Counted from the stretch's first letter, positions 22,250 through 34,929 are shown. The stretch is 64,000 nt of DNA from Topomyia yanbarensis (GCF_030247195.1 NC_080671.1:183189725-183253724), one strand, 5' to 3'. A program made the numbers and translations. Notes: generated from the sequence alone by a model not told the origin.

Positions 22250-24337
22250 CAATTGAACGATAATTACAATAGCAGCAGTCGCTTGCTGGATCTCTGCTTT
22301 TCCAGTAAAGATCTTTCCGGTATGCTTAGAGTAGATGTTGCCCCAGTTACGCTTGTAAAAACTTGTCGCCATCTTCCTCCGTCTCTTAATAACTATCGAC
22401 AATTGCTCACCGCTGAAACTGTGTACTACGACTTCAAATATGGAAATTTTGCAGCTATGAATCAATTTTTTTCGAGCTTGGACTGGATTTCTCTGTTGTT
22501 TAATAGTGAGTGCAACTCTGCTGCTTTGTCTTGGACGCACGTTGTATCATATGTTATTGATCAATTCATACCAAAGAAACTACACCGTGAAACAATCTAC
22601 CCACTGTGGTTCAACGCCACTTTGAAACGCTATAAATGCGCTAAACGTTCCGCTTTAAAAAAAAACTAACGAAGCGACCCTCACTCCACCTTAGATCGCA
22701 TTACTTTTACCTCAATAACCGCTATAAACGATTGAATAAGGCTCTTTACCATTCCTACAATCAACGTATACAGAACAAGCTTAGAACCAACCCTAAAAGC
22801 TTCTGGGATCACGTCAACGAACAGAGGAAGGAAGCTGGTTTACCATCTCATATGTCACTCGACGGGGTTCAAGCATCAACTCCGCCCGAAACTTGTAATA
22901 TATTCCGCCAACATTTCAGTAGCGTTTTTTCCAAAGAAATCGTAACTGATGATCAAATCTCCGAAGCTGCTAATGTCGTTCCTCTACGTTCTCCAATTGA
23001 TCCTCACCCTATTATTACACCCGGTCCAGTCAGCAGAGCTTTTTCTAAGCTGAAGTCATCGTCCAGTCCAGGACCCCATGGAATTCCATCTGTCGTACTA
23101 AAAAAATGCTCAGATAGTCTCCTGCTTCCGTTATCAATGGTGTTCAATAGCTTTCTGTCGTCAGGAAGATTCCCTGACTTATGGAAAAAATCATACATTT
23201 TCCCAGTGTTCAAAAAAGCGTTATTTCGAACTATCGAGGAATAGCTGCATTATGTGCAGTATTTAAGCTATTGGAACTGATTGTGCTTGATTTTATCACT
23301 CATAACTGCTCAAGCTACATATCCGAGACCCAACATGGCTTTATGCCTAAACGGTCAACTACTACAAACTTAGTATCTTACACATCCTTCATCAGTCAAT
23401 GTTTACAAGCAAGACTACAGGTAGATGCCATTTACACCGACTTCTCCGCAGCGTTTGACAAAATTAATCACCAGATAACTGTTTCCAAATTAAGTAGACT
23501 TGGATTTAATGGCTCCTTTCTGGATTGGCTTTACTTGTACCTAACCTAACGTGAAATGGCAGTAAAAATTGGAGACTGTACGACATCACCATTTACTGCC
23601 AGCTCGGGAGTTCCTCAGGGCAGTCATCTCGGACCTTTCATATTTCTGTTCTATTTAAACGACCTAAACCATCTACTGAAGTGTATGAAACTTTCGTTTG
23701 CTGACGACTTCAAACTATTTCAGCTTATCAGGAATGCCAAAGACTCAGAATTCTTGCAGTCCCAGTTGGATGTGTTAACCAATTGGTGCTATGCCAATAG
23801 GATGATGTAAAACGCCTCCAAGTGTTCGGTTATATCTTTTACTCGCAAACATTCGAAAGTTAATTTCGACTACAATATCTCACAAATCGTTCTCAAACGG
23901 GAATCATCTGTTAAATTTTCAGGAGTCTACTTAGATCCTAAACTAAACTTCAAGCACCACATTGAGTACACTATTTCTAAGGCCTCTAAGCTTTTGGGAT
24001 TTGTTTTCAGAGTCACTAAGAACTTTACCAACATACATTGTTTAAAAGCACTCTTCTGTCTGTACGCCGGGAAGTTTCGAAGGCCGTTTTCATTGCCGAT
24101 CTCCTGCAATCTCGAATCGATTGCTCCGAACTTCTACAACTTTTGGACATCGACATTCGTCGTCGCAGTCTTCGAACCCATCTTTTCTTTCGCATTCCGG
24201 TAGCCAGAACAAAGTTATGGTTATAACGCACTTTCGTCAGTATGTGTCGTCTTTTCAATCGCTGTTCCAATGTCTTCGACTTCCATTTGTCCCGTAACGC
24301 TGTCAAGAAATCCTTTCTAAGCTCATTATCTTGTTAG
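22250..24337 (+). pseudogene. Jockey/CR1-like LINE ORF2, 5'-truncated and frameshifted
   Basis: It starts within the last part of the APE endonuclease (RLLDLCFSSKDLSG) and continues in several frames through the linker and RT: SSSSPGPHGIPSVVLKKC (23063), NYRGIAALCAVFKLLELIV (23238), QHGFMPKRSTTTNL, motif A as DAIYTDFSAAFDKINH (23425), SSGVPQGSHLGP (23590), catalytic motif C as FADDFKLF (23698; the family usually has YADD), then NASKCSVISFTRK, and a C terminus ending SSLSC before a stop near 24337. Frameshifts lie near 22665 and 23215, stops at 23547 and 23808, and there is an internal loss near 24065. Retrotransposition-incompetent. The exact clade is uncertain. Confidence 0.88.
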
Positions 24338-24530
24338 CTGTAGTCTAGTGCTAGTTCCAAGTTATTAAGATTATGCTGTTAGTTTTAATTGTAGTATAAG
24401 TGACGAATTGTATCATTTGGATGTCTGTTATCTGTTGATGTAAAAGATTAGGAGGTTTTATGCCCGCTGGAGAGAGAGTTAAAACAAAATTCAGCTCCAG
24501 CGGGCTTTTCCCTGCTCCCAAATAAACAAA
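24338..24530 (+). promoter_or_regulatory. LINE 3' UTR with 10-bp hairpin
   Basis: gcccgctgga at 24462-24471 pairs perfectly with tccagcgggc at 24496-24505 across a 24-base loop, shortly before the element's end (aataaacaaataat). Many LINEs have a 3' stem-loop recognised by their own RT; this is a candidate for that role by position and strength. Confidence 0.6.
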
Positions 24531-24915
24531 TAATTTAAACAAAACACAAAATAATCAAAATAAAATACTGGGAACAATGCTCAAATGAGAAAATTAGCAA
24601 AATAGAAAACATGAAATTCAAAATTGTTTGAATGGGTAAAAACTGAAAATGCTTAAGGTAATGGAGCATAACAATGTAGAAAAATGGGAGAATATTGAAA
24701 AATCCATGCAAAAGAAAAGTATAAAATTCAAAACTGATAAATGAAGAATATAAAAATTCACAACACAACAAAAATCAAAACAAAAGCTATAAAAAGAGAG
24801 AAATCTAAAAATGATAAATATGGAAAAAGGGCGGATTGAGAAAATTCCAAAATAAATTGGAAAATAAAAATAGCAAATAATAATATTGAATAAAAGATTA
24901 GTGAAACAAATCAAA
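24530..24915. repeat. A-rich degenerate tract, right part
   Basis: Same word usage as 21480-22245 ('atgggagaat', 'aaaatggg', 'aaacatgaaa'). The two reverse ORFs of 78 and 102 codons are phenylalanine/isoleucine-rich readings of the T-rich complement and are not credible proteins. Confidence 0.6.
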
Positions 24916-24929
24916 TAAATTTTCATTTT

Positions 24930-25825
24930 TTTACCGCTTTGATTTTGGTAGATCTTGCAAAATAGAACACGTTACATGGAGGAGCAGACTGTTGGCAACA
25001 TCTCTGAATTTTATGAAAATAATTGATACGTTGTCTTCATTTCAAAAGACAAAAATATGTGACGCGGAAAAGCCGCCAACTTACCCCAGCCCCGGGGTAA
25101 GTTGACGGTATGTATGGGGTAAGTTGGCGGAATGCCAGAAAATAAGCAATCAAATGGAAATCCAATCAATCAGTGGTCCTTATGAAATGTGGCGATTGTC
25201 TTTTCAATAAAACTGTATATTATTCAAAACTTTTTACTATATTTCAGTTTCAATGCCCCGTCATTTTAACTTCGACGCGTACTCCATATTCAAAAGCAAA
25301 TTTTCGAAGTTATTCAGGCGATTGTCCGAAATAATGGTCCCCTGCATTGATGAAAGACACAAGAAAAAGTTTCTCTTTGGAGTGAATTCCAGAAATGAAA
25401 ATATTTGATGACTATTTTTGCACTGTAAATAGTACCGCCAACTTACCCCAGCAGCATATTTTATGAGTAAGGATTTAAAAAAATAACTTTTGTGTATAGA
25501 TAGGTGTAATATCCATATGGATACTGAAAGCTCTTTTCACACACTATCGAAAAATATAATCATCCGAGAAATAGATTGCAAACCACCTTAAATAACACAA
25601 AATGTTTAAAATTATGAACATTTACAAAGTATGCTCAAAAACACAATATCGCCCACAGCTTCCACTAAACAAAATGTTTTGCAACAAAAACACATTGGAT
25701 AATGCGTTTTAAATTACTTGAGGTTCACAATAAGAGACAGCGCTTTATGTATATTACAAACGGAGAAAAGGAGATTCCTCCAACTTACCCCATCCGCCAA
25801 CTAGCCCCGGGCTCCCCTAATAAAA
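24930..25825 (-). repeat. Family E repeat, copy 2
   Basis: It shares ordered blocks with copy 1 at 13670-14720 (see there). It contains a near-perfect palindrome at 25076-25111 (ccgccaacttacccc / ggggtaagttgacgg) and ends at 25757-25818 with 'cggagaaaaggagattcctcc...actagccccgggctcccc', echoed at 16690-16735. The gap between copies differs, so each has its own indels. Non-coding. Confidence 0.65.
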
Positions 25826-26280
25826 AAAATGAACAAACGGATGCAAAAGAAACCAATCAAACGGTTGAAAAAATGCAAAAAACACGAAAATATTTTCACA
25901 AAGATGCAAAAATGGTAAAAATAGAAAAAGGAAAATATGGAGCAAAATGACAGGAACCCGGGGCTATTCGGATCTACCTAAGTAAATCGCCTTTTTGGTA
26001 GGTAAATGTGAAAGAATTGATCAGTTAAATGTCTTAATAGTTAGTTTGAAACCTCAGTTTCATTTTGGAACCACAAAAATTACTTTGCATTTGATTCAAT
26101 TGATATATATTTTCCAACTTGCTACAATTATAAATATCGGCAAGCTAACCTAATTAAAGCATGGCAATAATGAAACTCTAACTGCATTTTCAAATACATT
26201 GTTATTGAAATAATCAGAAACATTATTTCTGTGTAAAACCTGGGTCCCTTCTAGAACTCCGGACCCGGAGTTCTTGGTCA

Positions 26281-26619
26281 CAACTAGTGTTCGTTTGGGT
26301 GCCCGGACATTCCAGTATTACTGGTAATGAAGGGGCCGACGAGTTGGCCAAAACAGGTGCCGAAGTTTACTTTGATGGTCCTAAGCCTGCTTTGTCAAAT
26401 ACAATAAATTGGACAAAGGAAAAGATCCGGCCAATGATACCAATACAAACTTGTCGTCAAACAAAAGCTACTTTGGGAAAACCGTGCCCAATGACTTCGA
26501 AAAACCTATTACTCAATGTGATACTTGCAGTTTTTTCTGTAAAGTCTAATGAACAAATGCCTATCGAAGTCTTAATTTTAATCTTCCTAATGTTTAAGTT
26601 AGCTTGTATCATTCATTAA
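26281..26619 (+). pseudogene. LINE RNase H domain fragment
   Basis: The frame from 26287 reads VWVPGHSSITGNEGADELAK, the C-terminal RNase H signature with the histidine and the catalytic aspartate (GNEGADELA) that is carried by I-, LOA-, R1- and some Jockey-type LINEs. The core fold upstream (other acidic residues) is absent: the sequence just before 26280 is unrelated. The frame stays open to 26619 but loses recognisable similarity after about residue 60. A short, isolated fragment. Confidence 0.78.
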
Positions 26620-26639
26620 TTTAATTTCTCTCAAACCTC

Positions 26640-29600
26640 CGATGACGACACCTCATCTTGAAAGCCACCTTCGCTTGATTCATCGGGGGAAAAAATCAAA
26701 ACATATTTCAAATTCAAATAGACGCAAACAAAGAAGCACATCTCTTCAGGGCCAGTCGCGCGTACTGGGGGCACCACACCTTGAAGTTCAACTAAATAAA
26801 ACCGGATGACGTCGCCGGAGAGCCGTCGTTGCCACCGCGAGTATTCAAGTGCGTGGGATTGTCTTTGAATCCCCTCGCCCAAGTAACACCTCGGCATTGT
26901 GCATATTTGTGAAACCAGCAAAACGAGCCAGCCAGCCAGCCAACATCGGGCGGACGCTGCAGCCCAGCCGGGAGTCGTCGTCGACAAATTTGCATACACG
27001 TAAGAAATGACATCATCATCCATTTCGCCTGACTCATAATTAACACTAATGCCATATATAGCGGGCGCAAGTAATGGGACCAGTCTGAATCTATAACAAC
27101 AAACTTTGCGAAAATACGTGCCTCGATAATTCCTGACCGATGGTCGAGGCGCGAAATCTAAATTGAATCGGACTTTGGCCGTTCCGGCAGCCGAGGTTTG
27201 CTAGTTCGGGTTCGTCGCTTGCAGCAGTGCAAGTCTCGTTCACTTTTGTTCTTGCTCGCTCTTCCAGGACCCAGACTCGGTCATAAATTGTGGCAAATTA
27301 ATAATGCCCTACACTCTAAAGATGGTGCCAAAGGATACCTCCTTGGATGGTTTGGCTAGTTCAAAGCAGCAGGCAGAGTTAATGAAAAATTAGCTTTTTA
27401 TCAACAACATTAGCACAAAACGAGGCCTTTTTTTGCTGGCGTGAGCTACGACCGGTGATAAAAGTTAAACGCTTCGTAAACGCTCCGCTCAGGTTTCAGC
27501 TGTGCGATCATAAGCCATGCTAGCAAGGGCCTCTGGGAATGACATAACTAGCGGCGAGAGCTTATTATTTTCAGCGAAATGAGCCACGATTGCACTCCGG
27601 GAAATTTCAAATTTGTCTAAGATTACAACTGGCCGTGGACTATAATTCATAATTACAAGCCAGTATATTATTCCCAATCCATCCACAGGGTTTACCGGAT
27701 GCCCGGGACGAACGGGCAGAATGCTGAAAAAGAACGAACGGGCGGAGACAACGTAATAAATTGTGACGGAAAATGTTTGCACGATAGAAACTTGTGCTGG
27801 TTCTTTGGTACCACAGCGGTTTGAACCCGGAAAGGGTTTTGGGCGCTGCAGGAGGCGAGAGGTGCTGAAACTTTTCCGTTACTCTCGCTGTTACGTGCCC
27901 TTGCAAATCTGCCGGAATCGTTCTGACCAGCTGCACCACGAGACCACCCGGGTGCTGACAAAAGAGGGGGAAATACAGGACCCAACACCTTCGATACCCG
28001 CGAGGGTTTAGGCGCACGTTTCGATAGGGGGGCCATGATCGTGCAATGAAATTAAATAGCATCCGGAAGGAATTTCTCGGGTGCTTAGCAGAATAGAGTG
28101 GCTTTTTCGTATCGTGTCCGTAGATCTGTCGCCTATAGAAACTAGAATTTTTAGTGATTTGTAAAATTGTTCGTTTTTCCACGTCCTTAACCAAATTGGA
28201 CACTACGTGACAAAATTGTGTATATGTACGCCACGTGTAAGGTGCATATGTAAACTAACCTTAAAGAATCATGTTTTTATAATATTTTTTTAAGTACTAA
28301 GATAATATTTCAAATGAAAAAAAAAATTGTATTCATATATTATTCCCTAAAATACTACAAACACTGGAAAGTAAAGAAGAATTTCTCGTTTCTACTAACT
28401 CTGAACAAGAACTTTCAACATAACCTCAAAAATACCGTTCGAAGTGAAAGCGTTTGGCGCCACCACACGAAACTACGCAAAACCCTATCACAGTTAGCTC
28501 TTCATCCAAGTGGTCCTTGACCACGATAAAGAGACCTCCACTTAACCTTGTAAGATGCCACCTATCTGAAAAACTAGCTGCGTGTCTGAAGATCATGAAA
28601 AAAAAACTTGGCAAAAATTGGCACTGCAGCAGCCTGGCGAGGAGCGACGACCTTTTGCTTGTCATCCCCGCCATCAGCGTATTACCCGCCTGTTCTCGAG
28701 AGTTGAAAGATCTCTACCTACCGGCAAGATCCACTTCCAGCCGAGCGGCGGAGGGGTGATGACGAAGACGCCGATGATCTATGTAAAGTATATAGGCATA
28801 GAAATCAATATTTATTATTGCAGAAACAATGAATTCCCCCCGCTCGTTAGTAGGGCGAGCGGATGCACCGGCGGTGGCGGTGAGGCGACGACGGCGGCCG
28901 GCGGTCAACCGATATCGACCCGATCCGATCGCTGATTTATGAGTCGTTCCTTGCTCCATTCTTCCCATCTCGGCACTGGACGGGTTTCGTAGGAAACTCC
29001 CGGCAGGACTATTTCTGGGATCGGTACCTTGTGCGACAAACTCGGAACGCATCAACCGGCGAGACCGCGTGGAAGGAACGTGTCGCACGCACATTGACTG
29101 TATTTCACCTCGACTCTATGGGAGATGTGATAAAACCAGCCTTCCTTTGCTAAGACCATAAAAATCCGTACCGGTATATGTGGTGCAGCTGCAGGATGAG
29201 GGAGAAGAATAGCGGAGTGGAAGGGATCACATGATTGTATGCTAACAAGCAACGATCGGAACAGATGATTTATGAGACTCGCCTTAATTGCGATGATGTG
29301 TTTGCAAAAAACCGAACAGCAAGCAATAAAAGGGATGTCGGAATCAATTATCGGCGGTGATCCGCGAGGCCGCTGCAATGTTCGGTTCACAAGTTGGTGC
29401 GCCTCAACGTGCACTGGAATATGTATTGTCTGCTCCCTCGCGGGTGGAATGTGGCGATCCGTGATAGGATTTGCGGGTGAACAAATTCCATAAATCATGG
29501 ACTCTGTTGGTATTCGGGTTCGAAGAAGCCCATACCAGGGCATAGATCCTGCCGTTGCGCGGGAAGATTGCATCAATCGTCCAGGATTTGTTGCAAATAT

Positions 29601-29820
29601 TGAAGAAAATGTAAGATTACGGAATGTTGGGAATGTTCATGTGTGAGAAAACAGCCGACGATCACTATTTTAGTGTTTTTGTTCTGTTGGTTAAAGGTGA
29701 TTATCCTGATTACGCTGGAGAGTAAACCTAGCTAGAATCGCGAAACAATCCTATTCGATTGACATGCAATGTTGCAGGAATGTAGTGCAGTCACTTTTTG
29801 TCAGAACCAGAGATTGCTGA
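26640..29820. other. GC-richer 3.2 kb, no recognisable gene
   Basis: Contains several overlapping open frames, the longest on the minus strand (187 codons, 28203-27640; 174 codons, 29576-29052; 130 codons, 27023-26631). None shows a motif I know, and opposite-strand frames are equally long, as expected for GC-rich non-coding DNA. The gggcgc, ccggcggccgg-type runs (28860-28905), a 'tatata' at 27053 and initiator-like phrases suit regulatory or leader sequence of a nearby gene. Possible exons cannot be delimited. Confidence 0.35.
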
Positions 29821-30109
29821 TTTTTTTTATTTTTTTATTTAGTTCATTTATTTGATAAGGACCGTTTGCGTTAGCTTGAAGGTGCCAATTTTTTGGTTTA
29901 ACATTTTAAATTTATTAAAGCCACTTTAAATTTTTTTTTAATTTTTCAAAAGAAATGTATAGGATTTGCTCGAATTTTGAAAACTTTTCCCGAGGTTCGA
30001 AGGGTCAATTTACTTATACCAACCGACTCAGTTCGACAAATTGGAACAATGTCCATATATGTGTGTATGTCTTTCTTTATAGTATGATTTAAGAGCTTAT
30101 AAAGCCTGG
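29821..30109. repeat. T-rich tract and mosquito repeat motif
   Basis: A T-rich run (29821-29950) is followed by 'gactcagttcgacaaattgg' and an alternating 'atatatgtgtgtatg' tract. In reverse these echo the 'cacacatac...cgaactgagtcg' block of family A (6395-6450, 8905-8970), so this may be another, more diverged family A-type tail. Confidence 0.45.
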
Positions 30110-30740
30110 TCTGTAGTGTGTTGGCACTGTGTGGGACTCAAGACTTGTGTTCGTGCCACCACACTCCATTTTTCTTTTTTCGCCCTTCTTCCCCACGGAA
30201 CTACAACAAGGTATTACTTCGTGGGGGCTCGTTGTGCTACCTCGGAGCCTCACTTGATCCATGAAATGGCTCGTCCATTGAACCATTTAACTCTCGACTC
30301 CATCTATTACGCAGCTATTTAGCTCTCGTCACAGTGTGCCGCTTAGCTGCTGGTTTCATGAGCCATTTATCTGCTGTTTCCGTGAGTTTTTCAGCTCCCA
30401 GCCTACGATCTACTCGGATAGTCCCCGGCGGGGAACTCACCATACTCCGACTGAGAATTCCTCGACAGAGTAATTTCTCCCGACACCGACACCCGCTTTC
30501 TTGAGCCATTTTAGCTCCTAGCTTTATCGAGATCTACTTGGACATTTCTCTCGGTACCGATGTCTGTTTCATGAGCCAAGTAGCTCCCAACGAATTAGCA
30601 TCAAACCTACTGTGAATTCTTTGGCGGTGGATTTATCCCGATAGCAATGCTTGTTTTCGAGAGCCATTTAGCTCTCCGCTTTGTCCCGATCTACTCGATC
30701 TAGTCCCCGGCGGTGGACCTAGTCTACTCAACAAAGTGTT
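30110..30740 (-). repeat. Family D repeat array, inverted copy
   Basis: Reverse complement of 410-1065 in order: 'gtgtgggactcaaga' (30130), 'ccccacggaactaca...attacttcgtggggg' (30191-30228), 'cctcggagcctcact', then repeated 'gagccatttagctc' phrases (30359, 30502, 30573, 30662) alternating with 'ctactcgg...tccccggcggggaactc'. No R1 coding remains at its upstream end. Confidence 0.72.
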
Positions 30741-30980
30741 TATATTCGATTGGGATGCATCATGAGTAGAGAAAAGAATAAACAAACCTTTAGAAGTCAA
30801 GCAATTAGCTACTTATCTCACCCGATGTAGTGCTAAAGTAATTCGCAGAATTTTCCGATAGTCGTGCGTATGTTATCATTGTCGTGATAATCGATTTGTT
30901 ACTGTAGCTACCGATCAAAGTTTGGCCATTTGCCCAACTAAGAAAGTCCGTTTTTTGATGCCACAGTTGACTCTATTGGA

Positions 30981-31445
30981 AATGGCAAGTATCACCAGAT
31001 CTCCTCCAGAATTCGGAATCACCAATACTTTGAAAAGAGCTCCTCCAGGAAACTTCAACTTGAACGTGCCAGTGAATAATCCTGTTGGTACAGCAACATC
31101 AAAACAAACATGCGCTCACGGAAAGATGATGATCTACACGAAATGCCTGTTCCCCTCACATTGAAAAGTGCAGTGTCAATGATCATGAATCAATTCAACC
31201 AAACGAATACGATGATCAACAACCTGCGCAGTGATATAAATATCAAAATCGAGACTGTAAAGTCGGACTTGGAAGGAAAGCTGGAGAAGGTCACCCAGGA
31301 AATTACTGCTCTCAAGAATGAGTATACTGCAAAATACCGCAATACTGATGTCGCTCTCTGCTCCCTACACGAAAGAGTGGAGAAAATTTCGCAATCTGTC
31401 GGAACTCTCAGCAATAGGAATGAACTCATCATTAGTGGTGTCCAG
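30981..31445 (+). pseudogene. LINE ORF1 fragment with coiled coil
   Basis: The first frame gives MASITRSPPEFGITNTLK and continues to TATSKQT near 31105; after a frameshift the frame from 31110 gives DDLHEMPVPLTLKSAVSM and then a long heptad-like helix (NNLRSDINIKIETVKSDLEG, LEKVTQEITALKNE, LHERVEKISQSVGTLSNRNE) ending IISGV. This is the layout of ORF1 proteins of Jockey/CR1-type LINEs: an N-terminal linker, then a trimerising coiled coil ahead of an RNA-binding domain. The RNA-binding part is cut off at 31441, where an unrelated repeat begins. Confidence 0.68.
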
Positions 31446-31575
31446 GGCGGCCGACCCTACGGATTTTTTCCGTAGGTCTACGGATTTCTGTTTTTTTTCT
31501 ACGGATCTACGGAATCACTCGTGGGATCTACGGAATTTTTTCATTGTTTCTTCAGAAGTCTACGGAAATTTAGTA
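31446..31575. repeat. Short tandem-like array of 'ctacgga'
   Basis: The word ctacgga occurs six times between 31456 and 31565, with poly-T spacers, starting abruptly at the truncated LINE ORF1. The pattern (short word plus T tract) is like the tctacagac words of the MITE at 5782-6068, so it may be a related hAT-type MITE remnant; no TSD was found. Confidence 0.5.
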
Positions 31576-32364
31576 AAACTTTGGTCATGTAGCTAAACAA
31601 TTGTAGAACCTCCTCGCGTTCAAGATTAATTAACTTTTCATGGTGTTCCTTAACACTAACTAGTCATAGTTGTTCACGCAGGGACTCACCGCTTTCTTCC
31701 AGACACAGCATCCTGTCTTGTTTATGTTAACATATCGGCTCAAGTGCAGGTACCGATTCCGAAACCAACAAAGCCGGAATAGGTTGAAGCATCTGAGCAG
31801 GTAATCGAACAGAAACAAACCAGAACTTGGGGTCATACTCCAGCAGGACTTGACTGGCATTCTGGCAATTATTTTTCAATAAACAGTTTAAAAAAAAGGA
31901 ATGCATATTATATTAAACAGACCAATGTGATTTCCTTTGGGCCGATTAAGATATAACAATGTGAATTATTTCTCCAATCCTTATAAAATTTAAAAAGTAC
32001 TGGGTGATCCTTAACTGACCTATATTAAGTATCTGACCTTTATACTACCGTTTATCGTTGCATTCAGATTATTCCAAACGAAAACGATCGAAATAAAATT
32101 ACTGGGCTGACGAAGAAGATTGAACAACTTTTTTGGGATGGTTTTGTGAACCCGAAATTCTCCCAATGTAGTATATCTCTTGGTATATTTTGTTGCGCTT
32201 TACTAAATTTGACAACTAAAATTTTGAACGTTTTCGAAGAAGTTGTCTTTATTTAACTATCCGTGCAAATGGGAGCCAGATTTCTATTTTTGAACCAGTT
32301 GTACAGTCTGGAATGTTTAGTGCCAATAAATGTAAAAGAACTGAAATTTAAACAGTGTTGGCTA

Positions 32365-34726
32365 TTAACTGTTATGTGTCCGACGCGGTACCCGGGTACT
32401 CTTTCAGGTTTCAGTTAATGAAATTCGAATTTTTTATACATAGCTGGAAATTGAAACTTTGTGACATCTTAGAACTTCACTAAGTCAAGTTTTTTGGTTA
32501 TTAATATTGTTGATGTAGCAAGGGGGTGTGAAAAGGGGCACCTGATTTTTTTTACTACGTAACAGGCCGACAAGGTTACAAAACTGAAATGCCTATAACT
32601 AAGGCAATTTCAAACCGATTTCGATACTTTTGTGTGTTTCGGATTTCAACGGAATACTGGCAATATGGGTATCAACATTCTTGGAATTACTATGCTATAT
32701 TTCACCCTAAGGAGGAATTGTTTCAGTATAGTGTATGTAACCTCTAGACTAGCTCAGTGGGTGGTTGGAGGGGAATTATGCTCACTACACTGGTCTACAT
32801 CCAGGGATTTATTTGTACTCACCACGGAACTCATTCACCTCGGGAACTGCTGGAAACCGGACCATCAATCGCTGCTGCAACCAAGGTGGACAACTGAAAG
32901 GTAAAGAAATCTTTTAATATGCTCAGAAGCGGAAACCGTGAATGCTGTTTCAGCGGAAACACCCAAGGACGAGGGCTGATGACTCCTTTCGAGTCCGGAG
33001 GCCGATTTAGAATAGTGGTGTTATCGTACGGACAATGTTATAATTGAGAAAATACAGCTAATACAGAAATTTAATTTACACATGCAATTTATTACTATCC
33101 CTATCTTACTACTACGTGACGTCACGGTTTACTACTTGCGGATTTTTGTGTTGGTGCAGGTTTCATACTGGTGACCGGTGAAGACAGCCGTCGTGAACAG
33201 TGGAGACGAATTCCGGTAGATCTGGGTGCGTTGGTGGCAGGAAAAGGTCCGGAAGTATCACGGTGACACATCTGCCGGCCTTATACTGGCCTGAAGCCTT
33301 AACAATGGCGACGATATCCCAAGGAAACTGTGTTCCAAAATAACGGTGGGCGTTGCAGCGCGTCGAAGCTGGGGTTCTTCGCAGGGATTCTTTTTATCGG
33401 TTCGTTTCGTGGTCTAGCTTGTCAGTAGCGTGCTTCCTGAGAATGAATTCTTCGGACGTAGTCCGAAGCCGGAAATAAACAAGCCCGCTGTGGACCTGCA
33501 CAGCGCAAATTAGCACATACTCAATATGTTTGCAACCCTAACCCGCGCCAACTTTTAACGTGTTTTATCTAACGATTTTACCTCTTTGACCTGCTTTTAA
33601 CTCGTATGTGTTTCGTGATTTTTGTATTTTTCTTCGTTTGTGACACTGTTAGGAATATACAATTTATTTTAACTACTCGGACAATACGTTAACACTATTT
33701 TACTAACCGTACTATTAATTTTCTCCTTCTATTTTACTACACTAACTGTTATTATTCAATCTATCCTTTAATCTACAACAAAGAACATTATTAGCACAAT
33801 ACACCATTTACAAAACTAACAGCAAAAATTACATTTAATATAGACAAAAACCGCGCGCACTACTGACTTCCTCGAAAGTTGGAACCGAAAGAACATTCTT
33901 GGCAGTCGTTGAGCTTGACTCAGCTCGGATGATACCGAAAAATCTCAATTTTTGCGATATCATCCGAACTGACAACTAAATTGTCAAAACCATGGCAGCC
34001 CTTCCAATGGCTGCGACAGCGATGGATGGTATGTTGCGTGACGTTATGCTCACACCGTTGTGATGAGATACCTTGGGTGAGCGCCTGCAACCCTTCTGCG
34101 TGAGTAACCCACCCGTCTCAGATGACAACCTGGACTTGGAAGGCCATCACTCACACATTTTGATGTTATACACAGAGTAGGAGTTAGGAAATGGGAACGG
34201 GAATGAGAAAGTCTAGCGGCACTTATCAATTTGGCAAAGCCAATAAACAATTATCGTAACCGGTGGTTACATGTATCTCGTAGTTTTGGAACCATTTGGT
34301 GATTTGACCCCAGAACGGACATTCCGGAGCAGGTTCCCGTGGGGCCGTGAGTGGCCATTCCAAGGTCAAATTACAATATGGTCCTGTAACAATAAATAAC
34401 AGGCTTCCGAGACATTTGAAGAGTTTTGATACTCCCCGAGCAACACCGTTTGTTGCCTAGCGGTTTCTGCAACATAATTCGTTGAAAAGAAGTGAACATA
34501 AACCGTTATTCAACTGATTTTGCAACCAAAAAAGCGCACCAGCAAAAGTTCATGGTTATGTAACAAACCACAGCCATTACATGTTGCAAATGTTGCTTGG
34601 GTCATCTAAAAATGTCCAAATCGTTTAAAGAAAGCCATAGTTATGGCTTATGAGCATTTCATTTTGTGGGATCCCGGGTACCTACGTCGACCTGTTAAAG
34701 GTGTTTTTTGGACACATAACGGTTAA
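32365..34726. mobile_element. 2.35-kb TIR element with TTAA target site
   Basis: TTAA at 32365-32368 and 34723-34726 brackets inverted ends: 'ctgttatgtgtccgac...gtacccggg' on the left and, read back from the right, 'ccgttatgtgtccaaa...gtacccggga'. The TTAA duplication suggests piggyBac-type mobilisation. The interior shows no transposase. It includes a 90-codon unrecognised frame (32632-32904) and a hairpin 'cggatgatacc / gatatcatccg' near 33926-33967. Some interior sequence may come from other insertions. Confidence 0.6.
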
Positions 34727-34929
34727 TTATAGCACCTTCCATACAGATACGAACACCGACGGCCTTATGAAGATGAATGTAATGCCTCTCGATTTCAAAA
34801 GTTTCTCCTTAGAATACATATCCTGATTAAAACTCGGAAATATAGCTTGATTTTAAGGCAGATGCTTGAACATGGCTTTCCGACAAGACTGATTTACTAA
34901 TGACACTGGATGAGTTAAATAAATGAGCC

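Noticed and set aside
24535..24926. Phe/Ile-rich reverse ORFs as membrane proteins
   Set aside because: They are readings of the T-rich complement of an A-rich repeat tract.
27640..28203. 187-codon reverse ORF as a host gene
   Set aside because: No recognisable domain, equally long frames on the other strand, no splice signals; GC-rich DNA gives such ORFs by chance.
29052..29576. 174-codon reverse ORF as a gene
   Set aside because: No motif or splice context, and overlapping frames on both strands.
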